Positions 5,798 to 13,795 of a stretch of 22,324 nt of DNA are shown here, piece by piece. The DNA is taken from positions 1 to 22,324 of the IMG/VR virus record IMGVR_UViG_3300037137_000278; one strand, written 5' to 3'. Position numbers and translations under genes: made by a program. Position 1 is the stretch's first letter, and each line of letters starts with the position of its first letter. The DNA is from a virus. The notes under the pieces are model-generated. The model had not been told where the DNA came from and searched no databases. It saw nothing but the letters and a program-made list of their open reading frames with translations.

Positions 5798-6784
5798 TTA
5801 AGAATTGAAATCCAAGGCTAAATTGATTATGGGTATGAGCTTCTTCCTCAAAGAAGGGTCTTCAGAAGCTTTTCTAGAAAGTTGTTTTATGATGGAAGAA
5901 GTAGTAGAAGCCTGTTTTTCTTCTTTGATCATGGGTCCGACAGCTTTAAAGAATTCTCTTAAAGACTGGATGGTTTTATCTTCGTCTCCGAGATTTTCCC
6001 GGAGCATATCAGAATAATGCTCAACAGTTTTCTTGAGATTTTTCGGCTTGGCATCGGACTTCTCCTCATCACGAGGGAGCCAAGCCCCGGGTTCTTTTAG
6101 GTGATCACGGAAACCTTTTACGAACTTCTCTCCACGCTTAATTAGGCCTTTGGACTTTTCGAAAAGTTTTTCAAGATTTTTCCTGACAGGCTTACCTTTT
6201 TCTGTCTCTTTAAACTCTTTTAGGAAATTATCAATTTCACCTAGTAACTCATTCTTTTCACGGGATTCCGCTTCTATGTAAGCAGAAGCATCGCCCCAAT
6301 CATCTTTGCCTTCAACAAAATCATCCATCCGACTCTCATCCATTTGATAGGACGGAGCCATAGATTCAGATTCTTCTGATTTTGGTTCGGCTTTTGGCTT
6401 TTTCTTGAACTTGTTCTTAACCCAGTCTTTAATACCGGCAGTATCTTCTATTTCAGCTATACGGGAAGCAATACTGCTAAATTTAGAAACTTCTATTCTT
6501 TCAGCCGCTTCATCTAATTCATTAATTTTATCAAGTTCTTTAGTAAACCATTCATCAATTTCTTCAACGTCTAAATTATCAAGAGCCTTCTTGATATCTT
6601 TATTGACTGATTTTAGAGAATTTACGAGAGTCTGAAGACGCTCTTCAAATTTTTGAACGTCAGGGTTTACGACAGAAATCTTCTTAAATTTAGTTATATT
6701 AATAAGATTCTTTCTCAGAGATTCCCCGAGAACAGGGTCAATCTCATTCGAAATCTTAAGAAGATTTTGCAAATTCTGATTCAC
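5798..6784 (-). CDS. charged helical head-region protein, 328 aa
   Basis: Unrecognised protein between the decayed homing endonuclease and the prohead protease. It starts with GTG at 6784, 3 bases after the endonuclease stop, with no clear Shine-Dalgarno of its own. It is rich in Lys and Glu and predicted almost wholly helical or coiled-coil. Three segments match the C-terminal part of the 878-aa protein: QNLLKISNEI (residues 6-15), KKALDNLDVEEI (65-76), and a C-terminal DPSLRKKLIPII (309-320). A region of low complexity (130-150) separates the halves. It also carries IASRIA (105-110), found in similar form in nearby proteins. The setting and composition suggest a prohead core or inner head protein. 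That role is inference. Confidence 0.6.
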   Translation of the reverse strand: MNQNLQNLLKISNEIDPVLGESLRKNLINITKFKKISVVNPDVQKFEERLQTLVNSLKSVNKDIKKALDNLDVEEIDEWFTKELDKINELDEAAERIEVSKFSSIASRIAEIEDTAGIKDWVKNKFKKKPKAEPKSEESESMAPSYQMDESRMDDFVEGKDDWGDASAYIEAESREKNELLGEIDNFLKEFKETEKGKPVRKNLEKLFEKSKGLIKRGEKFVKGFRDHLKEPGAWLPRDEEKSDAKPKNLKKTVEHYSDMLRENLGDEDKTIQSLREFFKAVGPMIKEEKQASTTSSIIKQLSRKASEDPSLRKKLIPIINLALDFNS

Positions 6785-6787
6785 ATA

Positions 6788-7380
6788 CTAAACACAAATC
6801 AAAGTTCTATTAAGTTTTCTTATTTTATTACATATTTTACACACTCTTTCATTATTTGATCTTAAATATGCATCATGTAATGAATGTCCGTGTTTACAAT
6901 GAGTCTTAAGAGGAATCAAAGATCTAGTTTTAACTCCCTTAGCTATTGACTCTTGGCTAAGTTTTCTATCTTTTGAAGTCTCAGAGAGTTTTTTGCGAGT
7001 TTCAAATGAACAAACTCTGTTTTTACTTGAAATAGATATTTTTTCACGAGACTCATCATTTAAAACATAACTTTTTCTAAAATTTACTAATCTAAATCTA
7101 TTTTCAGGTTTAAAACATATTTTCTTAGCATTTAAGCTTCTTTGTAGTTTAGCTTCTGGTGTATTACAAGAAGCTTTTTGAGATATTTTTGATTCTAATA
7201 TTTGAGATTTTTTAAAAGCTAGTTTAAGACTATTTAAACCTTTAGACCTAAATTCCGGATTTTTCCACAATTCTTTACTAATGACAGATTCCAACGCTTC
7301 TCCATAGTTTGAGAAGTAAGCCCTATGTATTTACGGCCTGATTCAATATGAGTATGACAATAAACTGTCCAGATTTTCAC
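6788..7380 (-). pseudogene. decayed GIY-YIG homing endonuclease (deletion plus frameshift)
   Basis: Reading from a GTG at 7380, one frame gives VKIWTVYCHTHIESGRKYIG and then LTSQTMEKRWN. It aligns with the N-terminus of the intact endonuclease at 15705-16475 (IVYCHIHVESNRRYIG, LKRWNRH). That frame then fails near 7290. A different frame, open from 7294 to 6788 (168 codons, first usable codon TTG), continues with ELWKNPEFRSK, which matches PWDRPEYRAK of the intact enzyme at residues 114-123. About 80 residues holding the catalytic glutamate and the rest of the GIY-YIG fold are missing at the joint. The remainder keeps NUMOD3-like DNA-binding repeats and ends in a possible zinc finger (CKHGH, then CKIC; residues 133-155 of the longer frame). 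It is probably inactive for cleavage. It abuts the start of the 328-aa gene. Confidence 0.75.
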
Positions 7381-7403
7381 ACTTGAACGGTGTCATAAAA
7401 CTT

Positions 7404-8111
7404 CTATTTTACAAGATCACCGGGATGTATGGAAAATCCGCAGTTTCTACACTGAAGAACACGTTTTCCCTGACGGTAAACTCTTGGCTTAATGGAGCCT
7501 GGAGTCCTACATCGAGGGCATTTCAAGTCTCCTGAATTTTTTTCTTTTTGAGTTACTTTATATTTTCTTTTATTATTCTTATAGTATATGGAAAGCCTGC
7601 GACTATGTTCGTATAAATTTGAGACAGTTAAACGAACCGTGTCGGTCCCGAATTGATCTCCGAAAATAGAATGGAGACTCGTAAAAGCTTGTATTTCGTT
7701 CTTCCCTTGACGCCAAGCTTTACAGGCAGAACGCCAAATAGGGCCAGTAGCTTCCTCAAAACGAGAAGCCACTCGAGAAGCTAGAGACTTACGCCACTTG
7801 TCATCTTCTTTTAAAGTCTGTTTATCATCAATGTTTCTCGCTCCTTCCCAGGAGGAGTAACTTTGATCAATTAGCATTGGAGGGAAGAACTCCAATAATT
7901 CCATATTGAGCCGAACAAGCTGGGACGGAGAGTCTTGTTCGGCCCCCCATGGCCATTGGACAGAAACTTTGCCTGTATCTGGGTTTGAATAAAGAACCCG
8001 TCCAGCATAAGGAGACAAAAGTAGATCGTGGAGATCTGAATGACGAACAAAATCACCCGTGTGAAATTCACGGGCTAAAAGTTGATCGTCAACAAAGGCT
8101 CTCCGGAACAT
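7404..8111 (-). CDS. zinc-ribbon protein with SH3-like N-terminus, 235 aa
   Basis: Unnamed head-region protein. The N-terminal ~70 residues (GDFVRHSDLHDL, YAGRVLYSNPDTGKVSVQWP) have the short-strand pattern of a small SH3/KOW-like barrel, with a Gly-Lys-Val-x-Val-Gln-Trp-Pro core. A helical middle contains LASRVASRF (110-118) and a Trp/Arg-rich stretch. The C-terminus holds a zinc ribbon: Cys198-x2-Cys201 and Cys221-x2-Cys224. The ATG at 8111 is preceded by an AAGGGA-type Shine-Dalgarno. Zinc ribbons of this form usually bind nucleic acid or protein. Location among head genes hints at an assembly factor, but the function is unknown. Confidence 0.65.
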   Translation of the reverse strand: MFRRAFVDDQLLAREFHTGDFVRHSDLHDLLLSPYAGRVLYSNPDTGKVSVQWPWGAEQDSPSQLVRLNMELLEFFPPMLIDQSYSSWEGARNIDDKQTLKEDDKWRKSLASRVASRFEEATGPIWRSACKAWRQGKNEIQAFTSLHSIFGDQFGTDTVRLTVSNLYEHSRRLSIYYKNNKRKYKVTQKEKNSGDLKCPRCRTPGSIKPRVYRQGKRVLQCRNCGFSIHPGDLVK

Positions 8112-8135
8112 ATTTTGCTTCCCTTGATGGGATGA

Positions 8136-8618
8136 TCAGGGGGCCCAAGTTTTAGACGAACCCTGACGCGTGCTCTTCCCGGACGAACCGTGCTCCCAAG
8201 AAGGTTGCTTCTTGGTCTTATCGGTCCATTCGCTCAGATCACGAACATCATATTCATTCCGGTTCTCTACCACAGATGAACGGTCCGTGTCATAAGTGTT
8301 AATTTCCTTCGAATTAAAAGAAGGACCGATCTTCTTCATGTACGGCTCATCAGGCTCTGTCTGAAGAGGACCGACAGTGTTTTCAAAAGCCTTCATGTAT
8401 GGCTCATCGTTATCCTGCTGGATAACCTTCGCCTTGCGAGATGCGAGATTCTTCGCACCAAAAGCCGTAACCTCAAACTTATCCGCAAAAGAATCGATAT
8501 TCTTGATAACCTGAGCGGCTACCTTCGGATCAATCTTCTTGGATTTTATGAGGGTCTGGATCTCGTCAGCAGTGCGATCGAGAGCAGTTAAAATTTTGTT
8601 GGCCGTAGTCTTGTCCAT
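8136..8618 (-). CDS. small head-region protein, 160 aa
   Basis: I place the start at the ATG at 8618 (MDKTTANKIL) because GGAG lies 6 bases upstream. An in-frame ATG at 8666 would overlap the upstream stop as ATGA and add 16 residues. The first ~48 residues form a helical module (ANKILTALDRTADEI, then DPKVAAQVIKNI) resembling residues 589-623 of the 878-aa protein. LASRKA follows (58-63). The motif DEPYMK is then repeated, with GP after each copy (about residues 71-99). The last 60 residues are polar and likely disordered. Family not recognised. A structural or core role is inferred from the shared module. Confidence 0.65.
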   Translation of the reverse strand: MDKTTANKILTALDRTADEIQTLIKSKKIDPKVAAQVIKNIDSFADKFEVTAFGAKNLASRKAKVIQQDNDEPYMKAFENTVGPLQTEPDEPYMKKIGPSFNSKEINTYDTDRSSVVENRNEYDVRDLSEWTDKTKKQPSWEHGSSGKSTRQGSSKTWAP

Positions 8619-8662
8619 TGAAATCTCCGTCCTATTTGGCTTCAGCATAGAAGCCCCATCAA

Positions 8663-11299
8663 TCACCAGTTTCCGTCTTCCTTCGTAAGGATAACCGAAG
8701 AAACCTTCTTCTTCTTTTTCTTCTTAGAAGTTTTCGGCTTATTCTTGTCCTCTTCCTTCTTATCTTTCTTGCCTTTCAAGAAAGCTGGAGGAACGGGCTT
8801 CTTTTTCTTACTGGGTTTCTTTTTCGCTGCCAAGATGACAGGAAGAAGAACCCGACGAATCCCTGGATTATTATGGGCTAGACGTATTAAAACGCCAACC
8901 CCAACAGTTGCTTCCGAAGCCTCTTTTGAAGAGGGTTTAACATCTTTACTGAGTTGGTCTATCATGTCTTTTATCAACTTTTCAATGTCTTCCGAGTCAA
9001 TATCCTTCGGATCATCAATGTCATCTTTAAGAACCTTCTGCATGTTCTTAAAGGCCTTCTCTATTTCATCTTCAGATATATCTTCTAAGCCTTCTAGGGC
9101 TTCCATTATAGCAATTTTGTGATTAACAGAAGCCTCTTTTTTACCTTTATTTTTTTTCAAAAAATCAGCAAGACTTCCTAATTCTTCAAAAGCCGAAACA
9201 AAATCGTCAATATCTAAACTATCTAAAGCTTCCTTAAGATCGTTTATGGTCTTTTGAGGATTATGCTCTCCACCTTTAAAAACATTTTGTTCTGTTTCAT
9301 CAAGTATTTCTTCATCCTCCCTATTAAACCCAGAATCTTTTTTATCTTTTATATTCTTCCCACCCTGCTGCTCTTGCTGCTGGCCTTGCTGCTCCTGTTG
9401 CTGACCTTGCTGCTGGTCCTCAGCAGTTCTTCCAACTAAAGAACGCAGATTCTTTACGATCTCGAAGGCAGCCTTCGGATTATCATTACGTATATCACTG
9501 GCTATGCGAAGTATGTTCTTGATCTGATTTTGCATGATCGATGCGCTCCGTCTGGAACCTTTTTCCACAGGGAAAACAGTTTCTGAAAATGAATCGTGAC
9601 CCCACCCAGCAAGTCTGTTCAATAACATATCATATGTTTCTGCGTCTATCTTACTCTGATATAAATTATCATCGCCGGTCTGAATGGATATATCTAAAGC
9701 TGCCCTCTGCTGGGCATCAATAGAACCATCATCCCATCCATATTTAAACCAATCCTCATCTAATAATTCCTTAGCAAATTTAAGTATAGATTCATATTGA
9801 GGTTTACCGAAATATCTCTTATGATAAGATTTATATCCAGTATTAGTTGGACCAGAAGGATGGCCCTGTTCAACCAATCCATGGAAAGTTGCCGTCTTAA
9901 CAGACATTGGTCCTGAAACAGAAGCTTTATTAGAAGCTTGTTTACTCTTTCTCATTAATCCGTTATACATATTTTCTGCTTCTTTAGGTAGTTTACCATA
10001 TTTTTTAGTAATTTTATCTCTAAAGTTTTCCATCAACAGAAAGGGATCAACTTCAGATTTTTTCTCTTCATTCTTAAGATTAAATAAACTCTCAACACTT
10101 TTTAATAATTTACCATGACCATCATCCCATTTCCATCCTTCTTTCCCTTCATGGGTTTTAAATTGTTCAGCAGCTTGATCCCAAGCTTTCATGAAAGCTT
10201 GGGTATCAGAAATCAATTCTGATTCTGACTCTATTTGTTTTCTTACAACATCAATATCCTTTTTAAGGGAAAGATTTTTAGCATCAACATTAGGATTTTT
10301 ACTTAATTTTTGGAAGAGGGATGCTATGGTTGCAAATATTAATAAATCTCCGGGTCTAATTTTATTGAAGGAATCAGACCCGTGTTCAGAATTTTCAATT
10401 ATTTTATTATGTAATTCTTCAACATCCGGGCTAGTTTTGAAAAAAGAAGCGTATAACCAAGTTGGTATAGAATCCCCCATATCTTCAATACGATCATTTA
10501 AAGCGTTTAAAATATTATATTTAATACCAAATGAAAGAGAAGAACCCTCTGGCCATCTTCTCTCAACTAATGATAGGATTTCTCCAACATCATTTGTTTT
10601 AGATAATTTATTACGAAGCTTACCATCTAAAGCGTCAGACTTTATTTCATCTAATTTTTCTTCATTGAGTTCGGTATTTTCAAATTCTTCAGCGAGTTTT
10701 GGAGAAACTCTCTTAAATTTAAAAAATAGATCTTTTTTCTTCTTACTTATATCTTTCTTATTTTCTACTTTCTCTTCAAGGATTTCTTCCGGGCTTTTCT
10801 TGCTTTTTTCTTCTTTTTTAATATAACTTAAAGCCTTACCTAATTCAAAATCAATTATGTCCCATTTCTTTTCTTTAATATATTTACCAAATGGTATATC
10901 GTATGTATTTTTAAATAATTTTAATTTTTCAGGGTCAAGTTTTTCTAATTTGTCTACTACATATTTATATTTATATTCAAAGGATTCATTATCATGAATC
11001 CTTCCAGGGTATTTAAGAATGTCTTCAAATTTATCAGGTTCATCAGCAGCTATTGTAGTAGAAATGAAAACTCTTAAGGCCAAATCGGCTAAAGAGGAAT
11101 TTTTCATAGATAGATCTTTATCCCCAGATTTAGTATCTGAGTCGTCAGTTTTCATCCTTTTTCTTCTATTATCAAATTTAGGACCTTTTCTCGGGGCAGA
11201 TTTTCTACTTGGAGCAGGCTTCCGTCCTATCAGTCTTTCGACTTCTTTTTCTTCCTTTTCGCTCGGACTCAATGAAGAATCGGATTGTAAAAATCGCAT
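8663..11299 (-). CDS. large Lys/Glu-rich head-region protein, 878 aa
   Basis: Unrecognised protein immediately downstream of the portal gene. Start: ATG at 11299 has no good Shine-Dalgarno, so a later start is possible. Residues 20-60 are basic. Residues 85-440 are helical and highly charged. A more globular, aromatic-rich region spans ~470-575 (GYKSYHKRYFGKPQYES, EDWFKYGWDDGS). From 589 comes QNQIKNILRIASDI, then NPKAAFEIVKNL (607-618) and GRTAE (623-627), followed by a Gln-rich tract (629-647). Next are two ALD/ALE-type helices (690-702, 733-750) and a segment LIRLAHNNPGIRRVLLPVIL (804-823). The tail is extremely Lys-rich (825-866). The C-terminal third resembles the 328-aa protein. Possibly an inner-head or core protein; the basic tail could contact DNA. 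No enzyme motif was seen. Confidence 0.65.
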   Translation of the reverse strand: MRFLQSDSSLSPSEKEEKEVERLIGRKPAPSRKSAPRKGPKFDNRRKRMKTDDSDTKSGDKDLSMKNSSLADLALRVFISTTIAADEPDKFEDILKYPGRIHDNESFEYKYKYVVDKLEKLDPEKLKLFKNTYDIPFGKYIKEKKWDIIDFELGKALSYIKKEEKSKKSPEEILEEKVENKKDISKKKKDLFFKFKRVSPKLAEEFENTELNEEKLDEIKSDALDGKLRNKLSKTNDVGEILSLVERRWPEGSSLSFGIKYNILNALNDRIEDMGDSIPTWLYASFFKTSPDVEELHNKIIENSEHGSDSFNKIRPGDLLIFATIASLFQKLSKNPNVDAKNLSLKKDIDVVRKQIESESELISDTQAFMKAWDQAAEQFKTHEGKEGWKWDDGHGKLLKSVESLFNLKNEEKKSEVDPFLLMENFRDKITKKYGKLPKEAENMYNGLMRKSKQASNKASVSGPMSVKTATFHGLVEQGHPSGPTNTGYKSYHKRYFGKPQYESILKFAKELLDEDWFKYGWDDGSIDAQQRAALDISIQTGDDNLYQSKIDAETYDMLLNRLAGWGHDSFSETVFPVEKGSRRSASIMQNQIKNILRIASDIRNDNPKAAFEIVKNLRSLVGRTAEDQQQGQQQEQQGQQQEQQGGKNIKDKKDSGFNREDEEILDETEQNVFKGGEHNPQKTINDLKEALDSLDIDDFVSAFEELGSLADFLKKNKGKKEASVNHKIAIMEALEGLEDISEDEIEKAFKNMQKVLKDDIDDPKDIDSEDIEKLIKDMIDQLSKDVKPSSKEASEATVGVGVLIRLAHNNPGIRRVLLPVILAAKKKPSKKKKPVPPAFLKGKKDKKEEDKNKPKTSKKKKKKKVSSVILTKEDGNW
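9359..9415. repeat. Gln-rich CTG/TTG triplet tract in the 878-aa gene
   Basis: The minus-strand coding sequence repeats GQQQEQQ in tandem (residues 632-645) inside a 19-residue Gln/Glu/Gly tract. The DNA is a simple run of CTG, TTG and CTC triplets similar to that in the scaffold gene. It follows directly after GRTAE and D. Confidence 0.75.
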
Positions 11300-11336
11300 G
11301 CCGGTACATAATCAATATTTCACAACAAGCTTAATT

Positions 11337-13151
11337 CTAGCCCTCCTCCTTTTCAGCAAACCGATCTCCTTTTTTAGTTACCGTTTTTAGTCCCATATTT
11401 TTGATAAGTCTCTCTTTAACATCAGTTTCTTTAGCTATTTCTTCACCAACCGATTCAAGAATTTTCGTTATCAAATCATTAAACTTAGAATCATTCGGGG
11501 TAAACATATCTTTCTTGAGTTGAGCAGAAGCTTCATCAGAATCAATATTGAGGAGATCAAGAATAAAAGAAATAGGTAAAGACCCTTTTTGATAAAGATT
11601 AAACATGAAATCCTGAAGTTCAGTATTGTCGCGGAGAGCTAAACGAGTAAATTGTAATTTAGGATATAGAAGATTCCTATTTCCATATTCATCCTCTTCA
11701 AAGAAACCCTTCTTTTCAGCCACCGGGGCAAATAAATATTGCTCAACAAATTCACATATAGTTTCACGATATAGCAGATACATAGTGTTCATAACATCTA
11801 AATGAATTCTTTCTCCAGAATATGAAGACTCCCCGGTGAGCATAGGTTCAGTGACTCTAAGCCCAATCATGAGAAGTTTGTTGTTTATTTCATACTCCGT
11901 CCCGAGATCGAGAAGACGGTCTCTGGATCCTATCTCGTCCCAATGGACTTCAAAGTTCGTTATGATGCTAAAATCAGGATCTATTAGGGCTTGGTCTACT
12001 TGGTCTCTTAAGTCATCAACGTCTGTAGAGCTCATCTTATCCGCCCAAACAACACGTTTGGGCGTCATAGCACGACTCGCTATACTCGTCTGAGACTGAC
12101 GAAGTTTATCACTATATAGGAGAGTTCTTAAGCATCTCTCGAGAATTGAAATACCACGATCATCATATGGACTTTTCTTATGCGCTAAATGATAACAAAA
12201 AGAAGAACAGAAAAAGTCATCATAAGGACTGGAGTTTAACGGTATTGGCTGACCGTTAAGAAGATTTTCCCTGATCTGTTCAGGGATATCATCTGCGATA
12301 CGAGCAGCCTCCTCATCATGCTGTTCTTGGGCTCTTAAGACAACTAAACGATCTTTTTCAGATGGTATGAGCTCCATCTTAACTTTGTTCGTATATTGAA
12401 ACACCTCAAGTTTAACTTGTTCCGGGGGTAAAATTTGAAGACGTTGCCATCCTTCATAATGTTTTGCAACATAATCTTTGATAGCTGAAATTTGTTCAGA
12501 TTGAGATTTTGGTTCTCTTACTACTTCAATACGTTTTTGAGGCCTCCCGGCATAATCGACTTCTCCGACCTCTTCCTGTTTTACGTCAACAAGCATTTCT
12601 TCAGGAATATCAACTTCCTGATCTTCACAAAAAACAAACACATTCCCGTGTAGCCAGTATTCATGAGTAGCATCATATAAAGTCTGAAAAAGCCTCAGAC
12701 GTTTACACATGTTCTCGTAAAAATGTTGAATCTGACGATTTCTTTTCATGTCTTTCCCTTTAGGAAGGGAAAGACGAACCTTGCTCATAGGAACATCTGT
12801 ATGAAAATCTATGGCTGCTCCAACTATAGGGTGGGTATTGTACCAAAAACGAAAAAGTTCTCTTTTTTCACGTTCTGATTGGGGGAGTTCAAGGAAATCT
12901 GTAGATAACTGCGGGCTATAAAAAGAAAAATCAGCATTGGTTATGGAAGAACTTCCAGCGTTCCCGAAATTCCCATTCCCACCACCACCAGTTGCTAAAC
13001 GAATAGACTGAGACATCTCACGACGAGCTTGTTTCTCTAAACGAGTCAAGCGCCTTTTCGGCACTTCCTGTTCATCAACGTGTTTAATGACTCTTCCGCC
13101 ACTAGTTGTTTGAGCAGCAGGGTTAACCCCTATTTTTTTCTTACTTGCCAT
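11337..13151 (-). CDS. portal protein
   Basis: A 604-aa protein that fits the portal, the dodecameric ring at the capsid vertex through which DNA passes and to which terminase docks. Seen: a basic, Gly/Ser-rich N-terminus, then FWYNTHPIVGAAIDFHTD (107-124), YDATHEYWLHGNVFVFCED (about 159-177), and later VTEPMLTGESSYSGERIHLD. The last resembles the segment in large-phage portals before the long membrane-proximal helix. Length is typical (about 500-600 aa). It follows the terminase after two small genes, a common order. Its ATG overlaps the upstream stop as TAATG and lacks a Shine-Dalgarno, so it is probably translated by reinitiation. No protease or scaffold is fused to it. Confidence 0.8.
   Translation of the reverse strand: MASKKKIGVNPAAQTTSGGRVIKHVDEQEVPKRRLTRLEKQARREMSQSIRLATGGGGNGNFGNAGSSSITNADFSFYSPQLSTDFLELPQSEREKRELFRFWYNTHPIVGAAIDFHTDVPMSKVRLSLPKGKDMKRNRQIQHFYENMCKRLRLFQTLYDATHEYWLHGNVFVFCEDQEVDIPEEMLVDVKQEEVGEVDYAGRPQKRIEVVREPKSQSEQISAIKDYVAKHYEGWQRLQILPPEQVKLEVFQYTNKVKMELIPSEKDRLVVLRAQEQHDEEAARIADDIPEQIRENLLNGQPIPLNSSPYDDFFCSSFCYHLAHKKSPYDDRGISILERCLRTLLYSDKLRQSQTSIASRAMTPKRVVWADKMSSTDVDDLRDQVDQALIDPDFSIITNFEVHWDEIGSRDRLLDLGTEYEINNKLLMIGLRVTEPMLTGESSYSGERIHLDVMNTMYLLYRETICEFVEQYLFAPVAEKKGFFEEDEYGNRNLLYPKLQFTRLALRDNTELQDFMFNLYQKGSLPISFILDLLNIDSDEASAQLKKDMFTPNDSKFNDLITKILESVGEEIAKETDVKERLIKNMGLKTVTKKGDRFAEKEEG
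12749..12776. repeat. near-perfect inverted repeat inside the portal gene
   Basis: G plus TCTTTCCCTT (12750-12760) pairs perfectly with AAGGGAAAGA plus C (12765-12775) around a 4-base loop, with one further wobble pair outside. It lies in codons for RLSLPKGKD. It may be a fortuitous consequence of codon choice, or a hairpin that slows the ribosome or serves RNA processing. Confidence 0.5.
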
Positions 13152-13480
13152 TATTCAAATACCGATTCTTCAGGTATCCACGAAGAATCCTTATGAGAAG
13201 CGCAAACCTTTTCCATATCTTTAGAGGTCTTGGAAAGCTGGGATTTCATAGATTGTATAGATTTTAGAAAAGTATCTAAATGAATTCTTTTATCAAACCT
13301 AAACCGTCTTAGATTCCGGTCCGATTTAATAGTTCTTTCCAACCTTGAAAGATTAATCATAATATTATTTAATGAGGAGTCTTGGTGATCAATATCAGAT
13401 TGAACACTTTTAAGTGCTGAGAGTATTTCTTCGACTTTTTCTTGGATTTCGAGGTTATTAGCGAGATTATTCTTAACCAC
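13151..13480 (-). CDS. small coiled-coil protein, about 109 aa
   Basis: Helical protein between terminase and portal. I prefer the GTG at 13480, because AAGG lies 6 bases upstream. A TTG at 13495 is an alternative that overlaps the upstream stop. It has heptad-like hydrophobic spacing (IQEKVEEILSALKSVQSDI, then LNNIMINLSRLERTI and FLKSIQSMKSQL), so a coiled coil is likely. The stop overlaps the portal ATG (TAATG). No membrane segment or known motif. A chaperone or scaffold-like helper for the portal is possible, but the function is unknown. Confidence 0.6.
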   Translation of the reverse strand: MVKNNLANNLEIQEKVEEILSALKSVQSDIDHQDSSLNNIMINLSRLERTIKSDRNLRRFRFDKRIHLDTFLKSIQSMKSQLSKTSKDMEKVCASHKDSSWIPEESVFE

Positions 13481-13488
13481 GGACAACC

Positions 13489-13752
13489 TTACCAATTTAG
13501 AAATTCTTTAAGGTCAGACGGGTCATCCGATCTAGATCTTTCTTTCATAAAAGAGTCTATAGAATTCTCAAGAGCTTTAACGCTATCCATATCCCCGTCC
13601 ATAAGAGCTTGCCAAGAGCCGCCATTTTTCACAAAGTTAACACACAACTCTAAAAATTCTTCATCGTCAAATTCTTCATCACCCCAAGTATGATCTACTA
13701 CTTGACGAATTATCCGCCAAGCAATAGTATCCTTAAGACCTAAATCATCCAT
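13489..13752 (-). CDS. small acidic protein, about 87 aa
   Basis: Starts at the ATG at 13752 (a TTG directly before it could also serve), about 24 bases after the terminase stop, with no clear Shine-Dalgarno. The protein is acidic and mostly helical: IAWRIIRQVVDHTWGDEEF, then FLELCVNFVKNGGSWQALM and DSVKALENSIDSFMK. Family not recognised. Its place between terminase and portal is conserved for small packaging or connector helpers in some phages, but nothing here proves such a role. Confidence 0.6.
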   Translation of the reverse strand: MDDLGLKDTIAWRIIRQVVDHTWGDEEFDDEEFLELCVNFVKNGGSWQALMDGDMDSVKALENSIDSFMKERSRSDDPSDLKEFLNW

Positions 13753-13773
13753 CAACAGTAATGGAGCATAAGC

Positions 13774-13795
13774 AATTCAGCGACGTCGCTGAATT
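13774..13795. repeat. perfect 22-bp palindrome over the terminase stop codon
   Basis: Bases 13774-13795 equal their own reverse complement (AATTCAGCGAC followed by its inverse). The RNA would form a 9-bp stem with an ACGT loop covering codons for Gln-Arg-Arg-Arg and the TGA of the terminase. No U-tract follows. It may be a terminator-like or RNA-processing hairpin, or a protein-binding palindrome such as a packaging or nuclease recognition site. Confidence 0.7.

Noticed and set aside
6788-7294. 168-codon frame as an intact endonuclease gene
   Set aside because: It begins with a TTG lacking a ribosome site and aligns only to the middle and end of a GIY-YIG enzyme, whose N-terminus lies just upstream in another frame.
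10191-10826. 211-codon plus-strand frame
   Set aside because: Lies wholly antisense within the 878-aa gene, with no ribosome site; its Ser/Phe-rich content mirrors Lys/Glu/Arg codons of the opposite strand.
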